Source: an uncultured Solirubrobacteraceae bacterium
Lineage (GTDB): Bacteria > Actinomycetota > Thermoleophilia > Solirubrobacterales > Solirubrobacteraceae
DNA length: 11,856 nucleotides
Assembly (NCBI GenBank): GCA_955652345.1
Contig: CATPBV010000151.1
Coordinates: forward strand, 1 to 11,856
Direction of reading: 5' to 3'
Every line of letters starts with the position of its first letter. Positions within the stretch are counted from its first letter, which is position 1. Position numbers and translations under genes: made by a program. Positions 1 to 6,269 of this stretch are shown here, piece after piece. The notes below the pieces were generated by a model. The model was given only the letters and a program-made list of their open reading frames with translations. It searched no databases and was not told where the DNA came from.

Positions 1-614
1 ATCCAGCGGAATGCGCGCTGGTTCACGTCTGGAGTCACGAAATACAGAAACGAGAAGACGAGCAGCGCGCTGATCAGAGCTGCCGGCCACCGGCCGATTC
101 CCCACACCGCGGCGCCATCGTGGCCGAAGACGCCACGAACGACGCCGCCACCGGCGAACATCAAGACCACGGTCGCAAGGACGAGCGCCAGGAGGACCAC
201 CGTTGACGCGAGGTCGGTGAGCTTGCGGCGAACGAAGCTTCGTCCTTGCTGTGCGTCGAAGATGACGTTGAGGGCCCGGCGCGCAGCCTCGAGATAGCCG
301 GTCGCGCCATACAGCGCCACAAGAACGCCGACCACCAGAGCGATAAGGGCTGTGCCCTTGCTCTTCAGAGCGGCGCGCAGGGCGGCATCGAGCGGCGCCA
401 AGGTGGTTCGGGGAACGACTCCGCGCAGGTAGTGGATGATCGAGTCGTAGGTTCCTGGAAACTCTCCCAGCAGCCCGAGCATCGACACCGCCAGGAGGAG
501 GACAGGGAACAGCGACATCAGCGCGTAATAGGTGAGCGCCCCGGCGTGGTGGGTGCATTGGTCGTCATAGAACGACACGACCGTCCGCTTTGCCACCGAC
601 AGCACCTGACCCAT
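1..614 (-). CDS. YihY/virulence factor BrkB family membrane protein (partial, C-terminus beyond left edge)
   Basis: My translation of the minus strand gives 204 residues before the window edge. It reads as a YihY/BrkB (formerly 'ribonuclease BN') inner-membrane protein. Family signatures are the N-terminal H-x-A-G-A-L-T-Y-Y-A-L-M-S-L-F-P stretch (about 23-37), L-Y-G-A-T-G-Y (101-107), and F-V-T-P-D near 192-196. Hydrophobic segments lie at about 25-50, 88-108, 134-156 and 174-193, so four of the usual six membrane spans are visible. The molecular function of the family is unsettled; a transporter-like role is often suggested. The ATG at 614 is used; a GTG two codons upstream (620) is equally possible, and neither has a clear ribosome binding site. 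It lies 118 bases downstream of the dehydrogenase on the same strand, with a possible hairpin between them. Family call confident, start uncertain. Confidence 0.88.
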   Translation of the reverse strand, partial: MGQVLSVAKRTVVSFYDDQCTHHAGALTYYALMSLFPVLLLAVSMLGLLGEFPGTYDSIIHYLRGVVPRTTLAPLDAALRAALKSKGTALIALVVGVLVALYGATGYLEAARRALNVIFDAQQGRSFVRRKLTDLASTVVLLALVLATVVLMFAGGGVVRGVFGHDGAAVWGIGRWPAALISALLVFSFLYFVTPDVNQRAFRW

Positions 615-699
615 CGCCACGAACGTACTGCACCACTGCGCAAACTCGGATCTGCGCTCGTCGGCCGGTTCACCCGCGACGCGAACTATCCCTCAGGAT

Positions 700-726
700 C
701 GCGAAGCCTCGGGATCGAACTTCGCG
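700..726 (-). terminator. Hairpin after the dehydrogenase gene, possible terminator
   Basis: CGCGAAG at 700-706 pairs perfectly with CTTCGCG at 720-726 across a 13-base loop, starting 7 bases past the dehydrogenase stop codon on the minus strand. There is no T-run. It may end or attenuate transcription before the YihY gene, but a 7-bp stem is modest in DNA this GC-rich. Confidence 0.35.
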
Positions 727-732
727 GGGGAG

Positions 733-1578
733 TCACATGTCCATCCCGCCGTTGACGCTGAAGGTCTGGCCGGTGATGTAGGAGGACTGGTCGCCTGCCA
801 GGAAGTGCACGACGCGGGCGATGTCGTCCGGCCTGCCGAGCCGCCCCACCGGGATCTTCGCCTTGATGCCGTCGAGCACCTTCTCGGGGACGTGCTCGAG
901 CATCTCGGTCGCGACGAATCCTGGCGCGACGGTGTTGACCGTGACACCGATGCCGTGCTCGTCGAGCTTTCCGGCCCGCTCCAGCTGAAACGCCGCCTCG
1001 CGGGCGAGCGTCTTCGTCAGCCCCGACAGCCCGGACTTCGATGCGGCGTAGTTGGCCTGCCCGATGTTGCCGATCTCGCCGATGATCGAGGAGATGTTCA
1101 CGATCCGCCCGGACCCGCGGGCGATCATGTGCGGCAGCGCCGCCTGGGACATGAAGAACGCGCCCGAGAGGTTGACCGCGATCACCTTGTACCAGTCCTC
1201 GTCGGTCATCTTCAGCACGGTCTTGTCGATCGTGATCCCGGCATTGTTGACCAGGATGTCGAGCCGCCCGTGCTCCTCGATCACCTCGCGGATGGTGCGG
1301 CGACAATCGTCGGCCGAGCCGATGTTGCCCTGGTGGATGCTCGTGTCCACGCCGTGGTCGCGCAAGTGGTCGAGCAGCTCATTGGCGCGCTCCGCGTCGC
1401 GGCTGTAGCCAGCGGCGACAATGGCGCCCTGCTCGGCGAAGCTGCGACAGATCGCGGCCCCAATGCCGCGCGTGCCGCCGGTTACGAACGCAACGTGACC
1501 CTCCATTCTGGGCCGGTGGGGATCGGCGCGTAAGGCCTCGGTCCGGGGCCGGGGTATGTCAGCGGTGAGGGTGCTCAT
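733..1578 (-). CDS. Short-chain dehydrogenase/reductase, PhaB/FabG-like (acetoacetyl-CoA or 3-oxoacyl-ACP reductase)
   Basis: A 281-aa classical SDR, predicted to be an NAD(P)H-dependent cytosolic reductase. Visible motifs: cofactor-binding TGGTRGIG (33-40), NNAG (111-114), structural Asn136, catalytic Ser164, Tyr177 and Lys181 (YAASK), then VAPGFVATEM (218-226). The tail, IPVGRLGRPDDIA (242-254) through NGG-M-D-M, resembles PhaB acetoacetyl-CoA reductases, which make (R)-3-hydroxybutyryl-CoA for polyhydroxyalkanoate; FabG activity cannot be excluded. No PHA synthase is in the window. Two oddities: a ~24-residue N-terminal extension before the Rossmann core, and an insertion around 198-210 between helix and strand relative to PhaB. 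The ATG at 1578 is preceded by GAAGAGAG at a good distance, which supports this start over the internal Met25 (1506). The start overlaps the stop of a small upstream ORF as ATGA. Confidence 0.9.
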   Translation of the reverse strand: MSTLTADIPRPRTEALRADPHRPRMEGHVAFVTGGTRGIGAAICRSFAEQGAIVAAGYSRDAERANELLDHLRDHGVDTSIHQGNIGSADDCRRTIREVIEEHGRLDILVNNAGITIDKTVLKMTDEDWYKVIAVNLSGAFFMSQAALPHMIARGSGRIVNISSIIGEIGNIGQANYAASKSGLSGLTKTLAREAAFQLERAGKLDEHGIGVTVNTVAPGFVATEMLEHVPEKVLDGIKAKIPVGRLGRPDDIARVVHFLAGDQSSYITGQTFSVNGGMDM

Positions 1579-1799
1579 CGGTTGCTCTCTTCTCGTGTGG
1601 GTATCGGCTGCTCGTCGGGGAATGCACCGCCGTTGCGGCGGCTGGCGATAGCCTGCGCCAGCGTCGCTGCGGTGTTCGTTGAGGCATTCAGGCGTCGCCG
1701 GGCATGGATCGCCGGCGAGAGCGCCCGCCAGTTGTGCGCGTGGAGCGGGGCGCGATGGGCGGTCGCGTTATGTTCGCTCGTCGCGTTGAGTCTGATCAC
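1575..1799 (-). CDS. Possible small 74-aa protein coupled to the dehydrogenase; unrecognised
   Basis: A GTG-initiated ORF of 74 residues whose TGA overlaps the ATG of the dehydrogenase by four bases (ATGA), the layout of a translationally coupled pair. Third codon positions are mostly G or C, as in neighbouring genes, but high-GC DNA gives that in false frames too. The product is basic, rich in Ala, Arg, His and Asn, with no membrane segment, and I recognise no family. There is no convincing ribosome binding site, and the start codon sits inside a tandem repeat (1772-1829) that may instead be regulatory. It could equally be untranslated 5' leader of the dehydrogenase mRNA. Its only support is the overlap and the open frame. 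Confidence 0.22.
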   Translation of the reverse strand: MIRLNATSEHNATAHRAPLHAHNWRALSPAIHARRRLNASTNTAATLAQAIASRRNGGAFPDEQPIPTREESNR

Positions 1800-1829
1800 G
1801 GGTTCGCTCGCTGGTTGAGTCTGGTCACG
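1772..1829. repeat. Tandem direct repeat, two ~29-base copies (candidate operator)
   Basis: Copy 1 (1772-1800) and copy 2 (1802-1829) share GTTCGCTCG, then GTTGAGTCTGRTCACG, differing only by a one-base gap and few substitutions in the middle and one A/G change. The repeat unit is about 30 bases, close to three helical turns, so a protein binding both would sit on the same DNA face. It lies upstream of the minus-strand dehydrogenase and just past the hairpin that follows the ABM gene. The 8-mer GTTGAGTC recurs at 2236-2243 upstream of the ABM gene. Confidence 0.5.
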
Positions 1830-1833
1830 CCGA

Positions 1834-1864
1834 CGAGGAGGCCCGCCGGTGGCGGGCCTCCTCG
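1834..1864 (-). terminator. Perfect 14-bp stem-loop terminator after the ABM-fold gene
   Basis: CGAGGAGGCCCGCC (1834-1847) pairs perfectly with GGCGGGCCTCCTCG (1851-1864) around a GGT loop. It lies 24 bases past the stop codon of the minus-strand ABM gene. No T-run follows on either strand, which is common for high-GC actinobacterial terminators. It probably separates the ABM transcript from the dehydrogenase transcript downstream. Confidence 0.75.
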
Positions 1865-1887
1865 CTGACGACGGAGCTTCGGGGCGG

Positions 1888-2202
1888 TTACGCCTCTACG
1901 AGCTCGCGCGTCTTGTGGAGGACGACTTCGCCGTTGGTGATCTTCGGCGGGTTCGGAAGTACGCTTTCGAGCTTCTCGTCGCGTACCCACTGGGACGCGA
2001 TGCGGGTCGACTCCTCGGCGTGGGCCGCGGTGTCGAAGAAGCCGACGGAGCTGACGACGCCGTTACCGGCCTCGATCAGGTAGTAGGCGTTGAAGCCCGG
2101 CAGCTCGCTCAGGCGCGGGAGGAGGGTGTCCTCTGCCTTCTTGACGAGTTCGCTGATGCGGGTCTGGTCCGTCGCCTCATAGCGTCGAATGGTTGCGTTC
2201 AT
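1888..2202 (-). CDS. ABM-like dimeric alpha/beta-barrel protein (small conserved protein)
   Basis: A 104-aa soluble protein starting MNATIRRYEA and containing LPGFNAYYLIEAGNG (34-48), a strand SSVGFFDT (51-58) and a helix with WVRDEKL (72-78), ending in a strand-plus-helix EVVLHKTREL. This length and strand order fit the ferredoxin-like ABM/EthD dimeric barrel fold, which includes quinone-forming monooxygenases and many proteins of unknown activity. The sequence looks like a small protein common in soil bacteria, to which I cannot assign a substrate. The frame is open to a TTG at 2211, but GAGAG abuts that TTG and lies nine bases before the ATG at 2202, so the ATG start is preferred. Single-gene transcript, closed by the hairpin at 1834-1864. 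Confidence 0.75.
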   Translation of the reverse strand: MNATIRRYEATDQTRISELVKKAEDTLLPRLSELPGFNAYYLIEAGNGVVSSVGFFDTAAHAEESTRIASQWVRDEKLESVLPNPPKITNGEVVLHKTRELVEA

Positions 2203-2211
2203 GTTGCTCAA

Positions 2212-2218
2212 CTCTCTT
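2212..2218 (-). promoter_or_regulatory. Ribosome binding site that decides the ABM gene start
   Basis: On the minus strand, GAAGAGAG directly precedes TTGAGCAACATG. Zero spacing to the TTG and nine bases to the ATG favour initiation at 2202. The same GAAGAGAG stands before the dehydrogenase ATG at 1578. Confidence 0.5.
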
Positions 2219-2229
2219 CAGGTTGCGAC

Positions 2230-2243
2230 GACTCGGTTGAGTC
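2230..2243. promoter_or_regulatory. Inverted repeat upstream of the ABM gene (candidate operator)
   Basis: GACTC-GGTT-GAGTC is a perfect 5-bp inverted repeat in the divergent spacer 2203-2398, 28 bases upstream of the ABM gene ATG. Its right half contains GTTGAGTC, which also occurs in both copies of the tandem repeat at 1772-1829. No clear minus-strand promoter could be picked here. Confidence 0.35.
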
Positions 2244-2341
2244 ATCCGATGCGGCCTGGGCTCAGGGTGACGTAGAAGGGAGCTTTGGGCTCGATCTCGT
2301 CGGCGGGGGCTCTGACCGCACGACCCAGCGTATCACACTTC

Positions 2342-2370
2342 TTGACGACTTAGGCTTACGTTGCTACGTT
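2342..2370 (+). promoter_or_regulatory. Predicted sigma70-type promoter of the 216-aa orphan gene
   Basis: TTGACG (2342-2347) and TACGTT (2365-2370) are separated by exactly 17 bases, a good -35/-10 pair for vegetative sigma factors. Transcription would start near 2377, giving a leader of about 22 bases before the GTG at 2399. The -10 box is one of three TACGTT repeats. Confidence 0.5.
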
Positions 2371-2390
2371 AATCTACGTTGACCACGTAG
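2357..2390. repeat. TACGTT repeat cluster with inverted repeat CTACGT-N5-ACGTAG (candidate operator)
   Basis: TACGTT occurs at 2357-2362, 2365-2370 and 2375-2380. The last lies in a perfect inverted repeat, CTACGT (2374-2379) and ACGTAG (2385-2390), ending at the ribosome binding site. The cluster covers the predicted -10 box and start of transcription, so a bound protein would be expected to repress. Confidence 0.5.
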
Positions 2391-2398
2391 GAGTTGTC

Positions 2399-3049
2399 GT
2401 GTGCCCGTTCTCCGTCACCCTGACCAACGTCCCGGATCGGGAGCTTGGTCCACTGCTCAGGCAGCTCGCGGAGGCCGGCTTCGACAGCCCGAGCATCAAG
2501 GCCCTGAGCGCCGATGGCGGTGCGAAGAGAGCGGACGCACTCGCTCGCCGGCGGACCTCCGACCTTCCGGATGATTGGCGCCTGGTTCGCGAGCGGGAGG
2601 GAGAGTCGTACCGATGGCCGAACGGTCGCGATCGCTACTCGCGCTACCGCATATTCATCGGCACGACGCGCGCCGAAGGCGCCGTTCAGATCGGACTCGG
2701 CGAGACGATCCGCAAGAACAAGTGGGGACGCGACCGAAAGTACATCGTCGCGTTTCTCAGTGGCGGATCCCCGCAGCAGCCGTTGGTCGAGTTTGTGGCC
2801 GCCGACAACTATGAGCAGACCCGCGAGCTAGTCGCGGTCATCCGCGGCAGCGACGGCGGGCGGCGCATGTATGGCGCCGGCGACGCCCTTCCCACGCTCT
2901 ACACAGAGCGCTTTCAAACCGAGACCTACAACGACCGGGTCGATCATCCCGGCGCCTGGAACAAGGTCGCCGTGGTCGCACGCGAAGACGACGACCACGC
3001 GATCCTCAACCACGCGCTGATCCAAAGCCGACGCCGGCAGCGAACCTAG
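2399..3049 (+). CDS. Uncharacterised 216-aa protein with its own regulated-looking promoter
   Basis: I do not recognise this family. The protein is soluble, highly charged (many Arg, Asp, Glu), with no signal peptide or membrane span. The N-terminal 35 residues look helical (VPDRELGPLLRQLAEAGF). A basic, strongly polar middle (about 40-110) contains ESYRWPNGRDRYSRYRIFIG and IRKNKWGRDRKYIV. Strand-rich segments follow, including VAFLSGG (119-125) and LVEFVAADNY (130-139), and the C-terminus is basic (RRRQR). The GTG start is supported by GGAG 6-7 bases upstream. It stands alone on the plus strand, divergent from the ABM gene and convergent with the ATPase gene 91 bases beyond. Codon use is somewhat less GC-biased by eye than in the polyamine genes. 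The basic regions would suit nucleic-acid contact, but that is a guess. Confidence 0.75.
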   Translation: MCPFSVTLTNVPDRELGPLLRQLAEAGFDSPSIKALSADGGAKRADALARRRTSDLPDDWRLVREREGESYRWPNGRDRYSRYRIFIGTTRAEGAVQIGLGETIRKNKWGRDRKYIVAFLSGGSPQQPLVEFVAADNYEQTRELVAVIRGSDGGRRMYGAGDALPTLYTERFQTETYNDRVDHPGAWNKVAVVAREDDDHAILNHALIQSRRRQRT

Positions 3050-3140
3050 CCGAAACTGATGTCGGGGGCCCAGGGCGGTGGAAGACGGCTCACAACTTGG
3101 GCGTCAGCTCGGACCCGACGGCTCTCGTTCGTAGGCGTCC

Positions 3141-4244
3141 TCAGCGGCGTCTGAGCCACTCACCGAGCAGTGGGTCCAGCAGGAACGGTCGGCGTTCGCG
3201 ATCCCGCTGGACGTGACGCTCGTCGTCAAGGAGACGTTCGAGCGCATCCTGCAGCGTGGAACGTGCCACACGATGGTCACGCGCGACTCGACTGCCGGTC
3301 GGGGCTTGTCCGTCGGCCAAGGCGACGACGACCACGCGTTCGACGCGGCCGAGACTATCCCAAACCGCCTGATGCGCGTCGCTCGTTTCGGCGAGCCCGA
3401 GGTCGATGGCGACAACCGCCGGCTCGCCAGGTGGATTCGGATCGTCGAGCAAGTTGTAGAGGTGATGTGCGAGAAGGACGGTCCGTTGAGGGTGTCCACC
3501 CGTAAAAGCGAGTAGCTCGTCCACAGCGCCGTCAGTACGCAACCCATCCGCGACCATTAGCGCTTCAACGTCGCGAGCAGCCTCGTCGACCGGCAAGACC
3601 GGCAGGTCGAGTGGTCTGGCCTGGCCGTAGAACGGGCGCTCCCGATCAGAGAACAGGGCCCGCATCAGCGAAGGCTGGCTCCCGGCGAACACGTAGGCCG
3701 CTGCACCGCCGTGGTGTTGGATCACGGAGCGCACGAGACCGTCGAGTGAGTCGTCGGCAACCAGCAGGTCCTGGAACTCATCGAGGCAGACGACGGTCAG
3801 GCCGGCGTCGGCTTGGTGTAGGCCTAACGGCACGTCGAGCAGCTCGAGCAGGGCGGTGCGTGCCTCGTCGACGGGCGGTCGTGCGGCGCTGGGAGCGACC
3901 GACAGCTGCACACCGGCGAGCTTCGCAGTCACGCCGAGGCGTGCTTCCCAGCGGCGCACGCTTCGGCGTGGATCCGTTGGAAGAGCGGTGAAAGCCTCAG
4001 CGACGCGTGCCGCCACATCGGCGACGGTCCCAACCTTCGACAAGTCAACGCGGACGGCGCGATGCCCGACCGCTCGCATCGACGCAACGTGGGCGTCGAG
4101 CACACTTGTCTTGCCGAACCGGCGGGGCGCTGCAAGCCGGATGGCTACCCCGTCGGCAGCGGCGCGCTGCAGCGCATCGACCTCGTTGCGTCGGTCGATC
4201 AAACGCGATGGGACAACCGGACCCTGGTAGTTGAACGGGTTCAC
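3141..4244 (-). CDS. Archaeal-type AAA/STAND-like ATPase with C-terminal winged-helix
   Basis: A 367-aa ATP-binding protein of the archaeal ATPase (ATPase_2/AAA_35-like) group. Visible motifs: the opening NPFNYQGPVVPSRLIDRRNE, Walker A PRRFGKTS (40-47, Lys45), Walker B VVCLDEF (151-157, Asp155/Glu156), a sensor strand FAGSQPSLM (187-195), the family-typical FTGGHP (247-252), and a C-terminal domain (about 295-365) with winged-helix look. Relatives occur as accessory, often horizontally moved genes in actinobacteria; their roles are mostly unknown, with regulation or stress/defence switching suggested. The start is the GTG at 4244: an in-frame TGA lies nine bases upstream, no Shine-Dalgarno is present, and a TACAAT -10 box ends eight bases before it, so the mRNA is probably leaderless. 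No partner gene shares its strand. Confidence 0.85.
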   Translation of the reverse strand: MNPFNYQGPVVPSRLIDRRNEVDALQRAAADGVAIRLAAPRRFGKTSVLDAHVASMRAVGHRAVRVDLSKVGTVADVAARVAEAFTALPTDPRRSVRRWEARLGVTAKLAGVQLSVAPSAARPPVDEARTALLELLDVPLGLHQADAGLTVVCLDEFQDLLVADDSLDGLVRSVIQHHGGAAAYVFAGSQPSLMRALFSDRERPFYGQARPLDLPVLPVDEAARDVEALMVADGLRTDGAVDELLAFTGGHPQRTVLLAHHLYNLLDDPNPPGEPAVVAIDLGLAETSDAHQAVWDSLGRVERVVVVALADGQAPTGSRVARDHRVARSTLQDALERLLDDERHVQRDRERRPFLLDPLLGEWLRRR

Positions 4245-4269
4245 CGTACATCATTGTACGGGTTTACCG
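4235..4269. promoter_or_regulatory. Palindrome and direct repeats over the ATPase start (candidate operator)
   Basis: A perfect 7-bp inverted repeat, CCGTACA (4244-4250) TCAT TGTACGG (4255-4261), reaches the first base of the GTG codon. It is flanked by direct repeats ACGGGTTCACCG (4235-4246) and ACGGGTTTACCG (4258-4269), 11 of 12 bases identical, 23 bases apart. The site covers the predicted -10 box of the ATPase, so repression, perhaps by the ATPase's own winged helix, is a fair guess. It also lies about 100 bases upstream of the divergent amine oxidase gene. Confidence 0.6.
4253..4258 (-). promoter_or_regulatory. Predicted -10 box of a leaderless ATPase transcript
   Basis: TACAAT on the minus strand is one base from the TATAAT consensus and ends eight bases before the GTG start codon, which would put the transcription start at or just before the codon. 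No good -35 box is seen at 16-18 bases upstream. Confidence 0.5.
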
Positions 4270-4358
4270 GACAGCTCCCCGGTCTGAGCGCTGCGGATCA
4301 CTCGAGCTCACCCCCGACAGTTGCTTCGCGCGCTGTCATCGTCGAGCATGGCGCCAGC

Positions 4359-6269
4359 ATGAGCAGTCATCCGCTGGACCCGCTCACCGCTGACGAGATC
4401 CGGCAGGCGGCGTCAATCCTGCGCCGCGACCAAGGCGTGACCGACCGTTGGCGTTTTGCCTCGATCGAGCTGCGCGAGCCGTCCAAGCAGGCAATCCGCG
4501 ACCACGAATCCGGCGCGGCGTTCGCGCGCGAGGCCCGCGTCGTGTGCTGGAACCGGGACGACGGACAGACGTATAAGGCGCTGGTCTCGCTCACCGACGA
4601 TCGTGTCGTCAGCTGGGCGCACGAGCCCGACGGCCAGCCGAACATGACCGTCGATGAGTTCCTCGAATGCGGTCAGGCGTTGCGGCGCGAGCCGCGTGTA
4701 ATCGAGGCGCTGGCCAGCCGCGGGATCACCGACTTGGACCGCGTGTTGATCGACACCTGGGCTTACGGTGCCCACCTCCTGCCCGAGGAGTACAGCAGTC
4801 GCAGGCTCGGCTGGGCGGATGTGTGGTATCGCAAGGAGGAGGGCGGCAGCCCGTACGCCAATCCCGTCTCCGGTCTGCACTTCGTCGTCGATCTCAACCG
4901 CATGGAGCTGCTCGAACTCGAAGACGACAGGAGCGTCGAAGAGCCGCAGACGATGGGCGAGTACGTTCCGCGCCTGGTGCCCGGCCAGCGGCTGCGCGAG
5001 GACATCAAACCGCTCGAGATCGTGCAGCGGGAAGGTGCTTCGTTCAGCCTGGAAGGCAACCTCCTGCGGTGGCAGAAGTGGTCGCTGCGGATCGGCTTCA
5101 ACTACCGCGAGGGCCTCGTGCTGCACACGGTCGGCTACGAGGAGGGCGGCCGTACGCGCTCCGTGGCGCACAGGCTGTCGTTCGCCGAGATGGTGGTCCC
5201 CTACCGCGACCCCACGCCCGACCATTACCGTCGGACGGCGTTCGACGTCGGCGAGTGGGGTCTCGGCTTCATGACCACGTCGCTGGAGCTCGGGTGCGAC
5301 TGCCTGGGAGAGATCTCCTACCTCGACGCGGTGCTGCACGACACGAAGGGTGAGCCGTACACGATCCGCAACGCGATCTGCATCCACGAGGAGGACAACG
5401 CCGTGCTCTGGAAGCACGTCGATGCGCAATTCGGTGCCGAGACGCGCCGACAGCGTCGGCTCGTGGTGTCCTTCCACGTTACCGTCGCCAATTACGAGTA
5501 CCTCGTCTACTGGCGTCTGTATCAGGACGGCAACATCGAGTGCGAGGTGCGTGCGACCGGGATCATGGTGACGACCCACTTCTCCGAGGGGCGCCAACCG
5601 CCCTACGGGACGCTCGTAGACGCGCGCACGTACGCGCCCTTCCACCAGCATTTCCTCGTCGCACGACTGGATCTGGATGTGGATGGCGAGCGCAACACCG
5701 TCCATGTCATCGATTCGCAGGCGCTCCCCACGGGCCCGGACAACCCTCATGGCCTTGCCCTCGTGCAGCGAAGCACGCCGCTGCGCACCGAGCGGGAAGG
5801 CGAGCAGGACTACGACTGGACCACACAGCGGGCTTGGAAGGTGGTCAACGAGCACGTGCGCAACGGGCTCGGTACGCCGGTCGGCTACAAGCTCGTCCCG
5901 GGCGGCTGCTTTCCGCCGATGCTCGATCCGCAGTCGCCGGTGTTCCGCCGCGCCCAGGCGATCGCCCACGCTCTTTGGGTGACACCGTTCCACGAGGAGG
6001 AGCGCTGGCCGTGTGGCGAGTTCGTCGTGCAGAGTCGCGAGGATCGCGGGCTGCCGATCTGGACCTCGCAGGACCGCTCGATCCAGGACACCGACATCGT
6101 GCTCTGGTACGTCTTCGGCATCCACCACATCACCCGGCCCGAGGAGTGGCCCGTCATGTCCGTGGACACTGTCTCATTCTGGTTGAAGCCCGTCGGCTTC
6201 TTTGACCGCAACCCGGCGCTTGACGTGCCGCCCACCATTCACAGCTGCCATTCGGAGGAGGGCCAATGA
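4359..6269 (+). CDS. Copper amine oxidase (primary-amine oxidase), cytosolic
   Basis: A 636-aa protein, matching actinobacterial enzymes such as the Arthrobacter one in length. It should oxidise a primary amine with O2 to aldehyde, NH3 and H2O2. N2- and N3-type domains fill about the first 210 residues and the beta-sandwich catalytic domain the rest. Key residues are all present: Tyr379 in A-N-Y-E (the topaquinone precursor), Asp296 in FDVGEWG (catalytic base), and copper ligands His429 and His431 (FHQHF) plus His590 (HHITRPEEWPVM). There is no signal peptide. The frame is open far upstream, but that would run antisense through the ATPase gene; ATG 4359 gives the usual N-terminus. A tiny ATG-GCG-CCA-GCA-TGA ORF (4348-4362) overlaps this start. 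First gene of a three-gene operon; the next gene suggests putrescine, or a similar diamine, as substrate, which is inference. Confidence 0.95.
   Translation: MSSHPLDPLTADEIRQAASILRRDQGVTDRWRFASIELREPSKQAIRDHESGAAFAREARVVCWNRDDGQTYKALVSLTDDRVVSWAHEPDGQPNMTVDEFLECGQALRREPRVIEALASRGITDLDRVLIDTWAYGAHLLPEEYSSRRLGWADVWYRKEEGGSPYANPVSGLHFVVDLNRMELLELEDDRSVEEPQTMGEYVPRLVPGQRLREDIKPLEIVQREGASFSLEGNLLRWQKWSLRIGFNYREGLVLHTVGYEEGGRTRSVAHRLSFAEMVVPYRDPTPDHYRRTAFDVGEWGLGFMTTSLELGCDCLGEISYLDAVLHDTKGEPYTIRNAICIHEEDNAVLWKHVDAQFGAETRRQRRLVVSFHVTVANYEYLVYWRLYQDGNIECEVRATGIMVTTHFSEGRQPPYGTLVDARTYAPFHQHFLVARLDLDVDGERNTVHVIDSQALPTGPDNPHGLALVQRSTPLRTEREGEQDYDWTTQRAWKVVNEHVRNGLGTPVGYKLVPGGCFPPMLDPQSPVFRRAQAIAHALWVTPFHEEERWPCGEFVVQSREDRGLPIWTSQDRSIQDTDIVLWYVFGIHHITRPEEWPVMSVDTVSFWLKPVGFFDRNPALDVPPTIHSCHSEEGQ
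6254..6262 (+). promoter_or_regulatory. Strong ribosome binding site of the aminobutyraldehyde dehydrogenase gene
   Basis: GGAGGAGGG ends three bases before the ATG at 6266 and lies within the last codons of the amine oxidase gene. It is the strongest Shine-Dalgarno in the window, so the dehydrogenase can be translated independently as well as by coupling. Confidence 0.7.

Noticed and set aside
1582..1818. Plus-strand 78-codon frame with a hydrophobic look
   Set aside because: No ribosome binding site, and it is antisense to the leader of the dehydrogenase and its repeats; the hydrophobicity follows from GC-rich codons.
3050..3140. Bidirectional terminator between the orphan and ATPase genes
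   Set aside because: Only 4-5 bp complementary segments were found, too weak to call.
2399..4244. Toxin-antitoxin or defence pair formed by the orphan protein and the ATPase
   Set aside because: The genes are convergent, not an operon, and no toxin, nuclease or effector motif is visible; kept only as a speculation in the findings.
4062..4358. 99-codon N-terminal extension of the copper amine oxidase
   Set aside because: It runs antisense through the ATPase 5' end and its operator, and the family N-terminus begins at the ATG at 4359.
4348..4362. Four-codon upstream ORF overlapping the amine oxidase start
   Set aside because: Too short and without a ribosome binding site to call as a regulatory peptide.
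4413..6128. Long minus-strand open frame (571 codons)
   Set aside because: It lies antisense to the amine oxidase, which has all catalytic residues; it is a typical high-GC shadow with low-complexity, Arg/Val/His-rich product.
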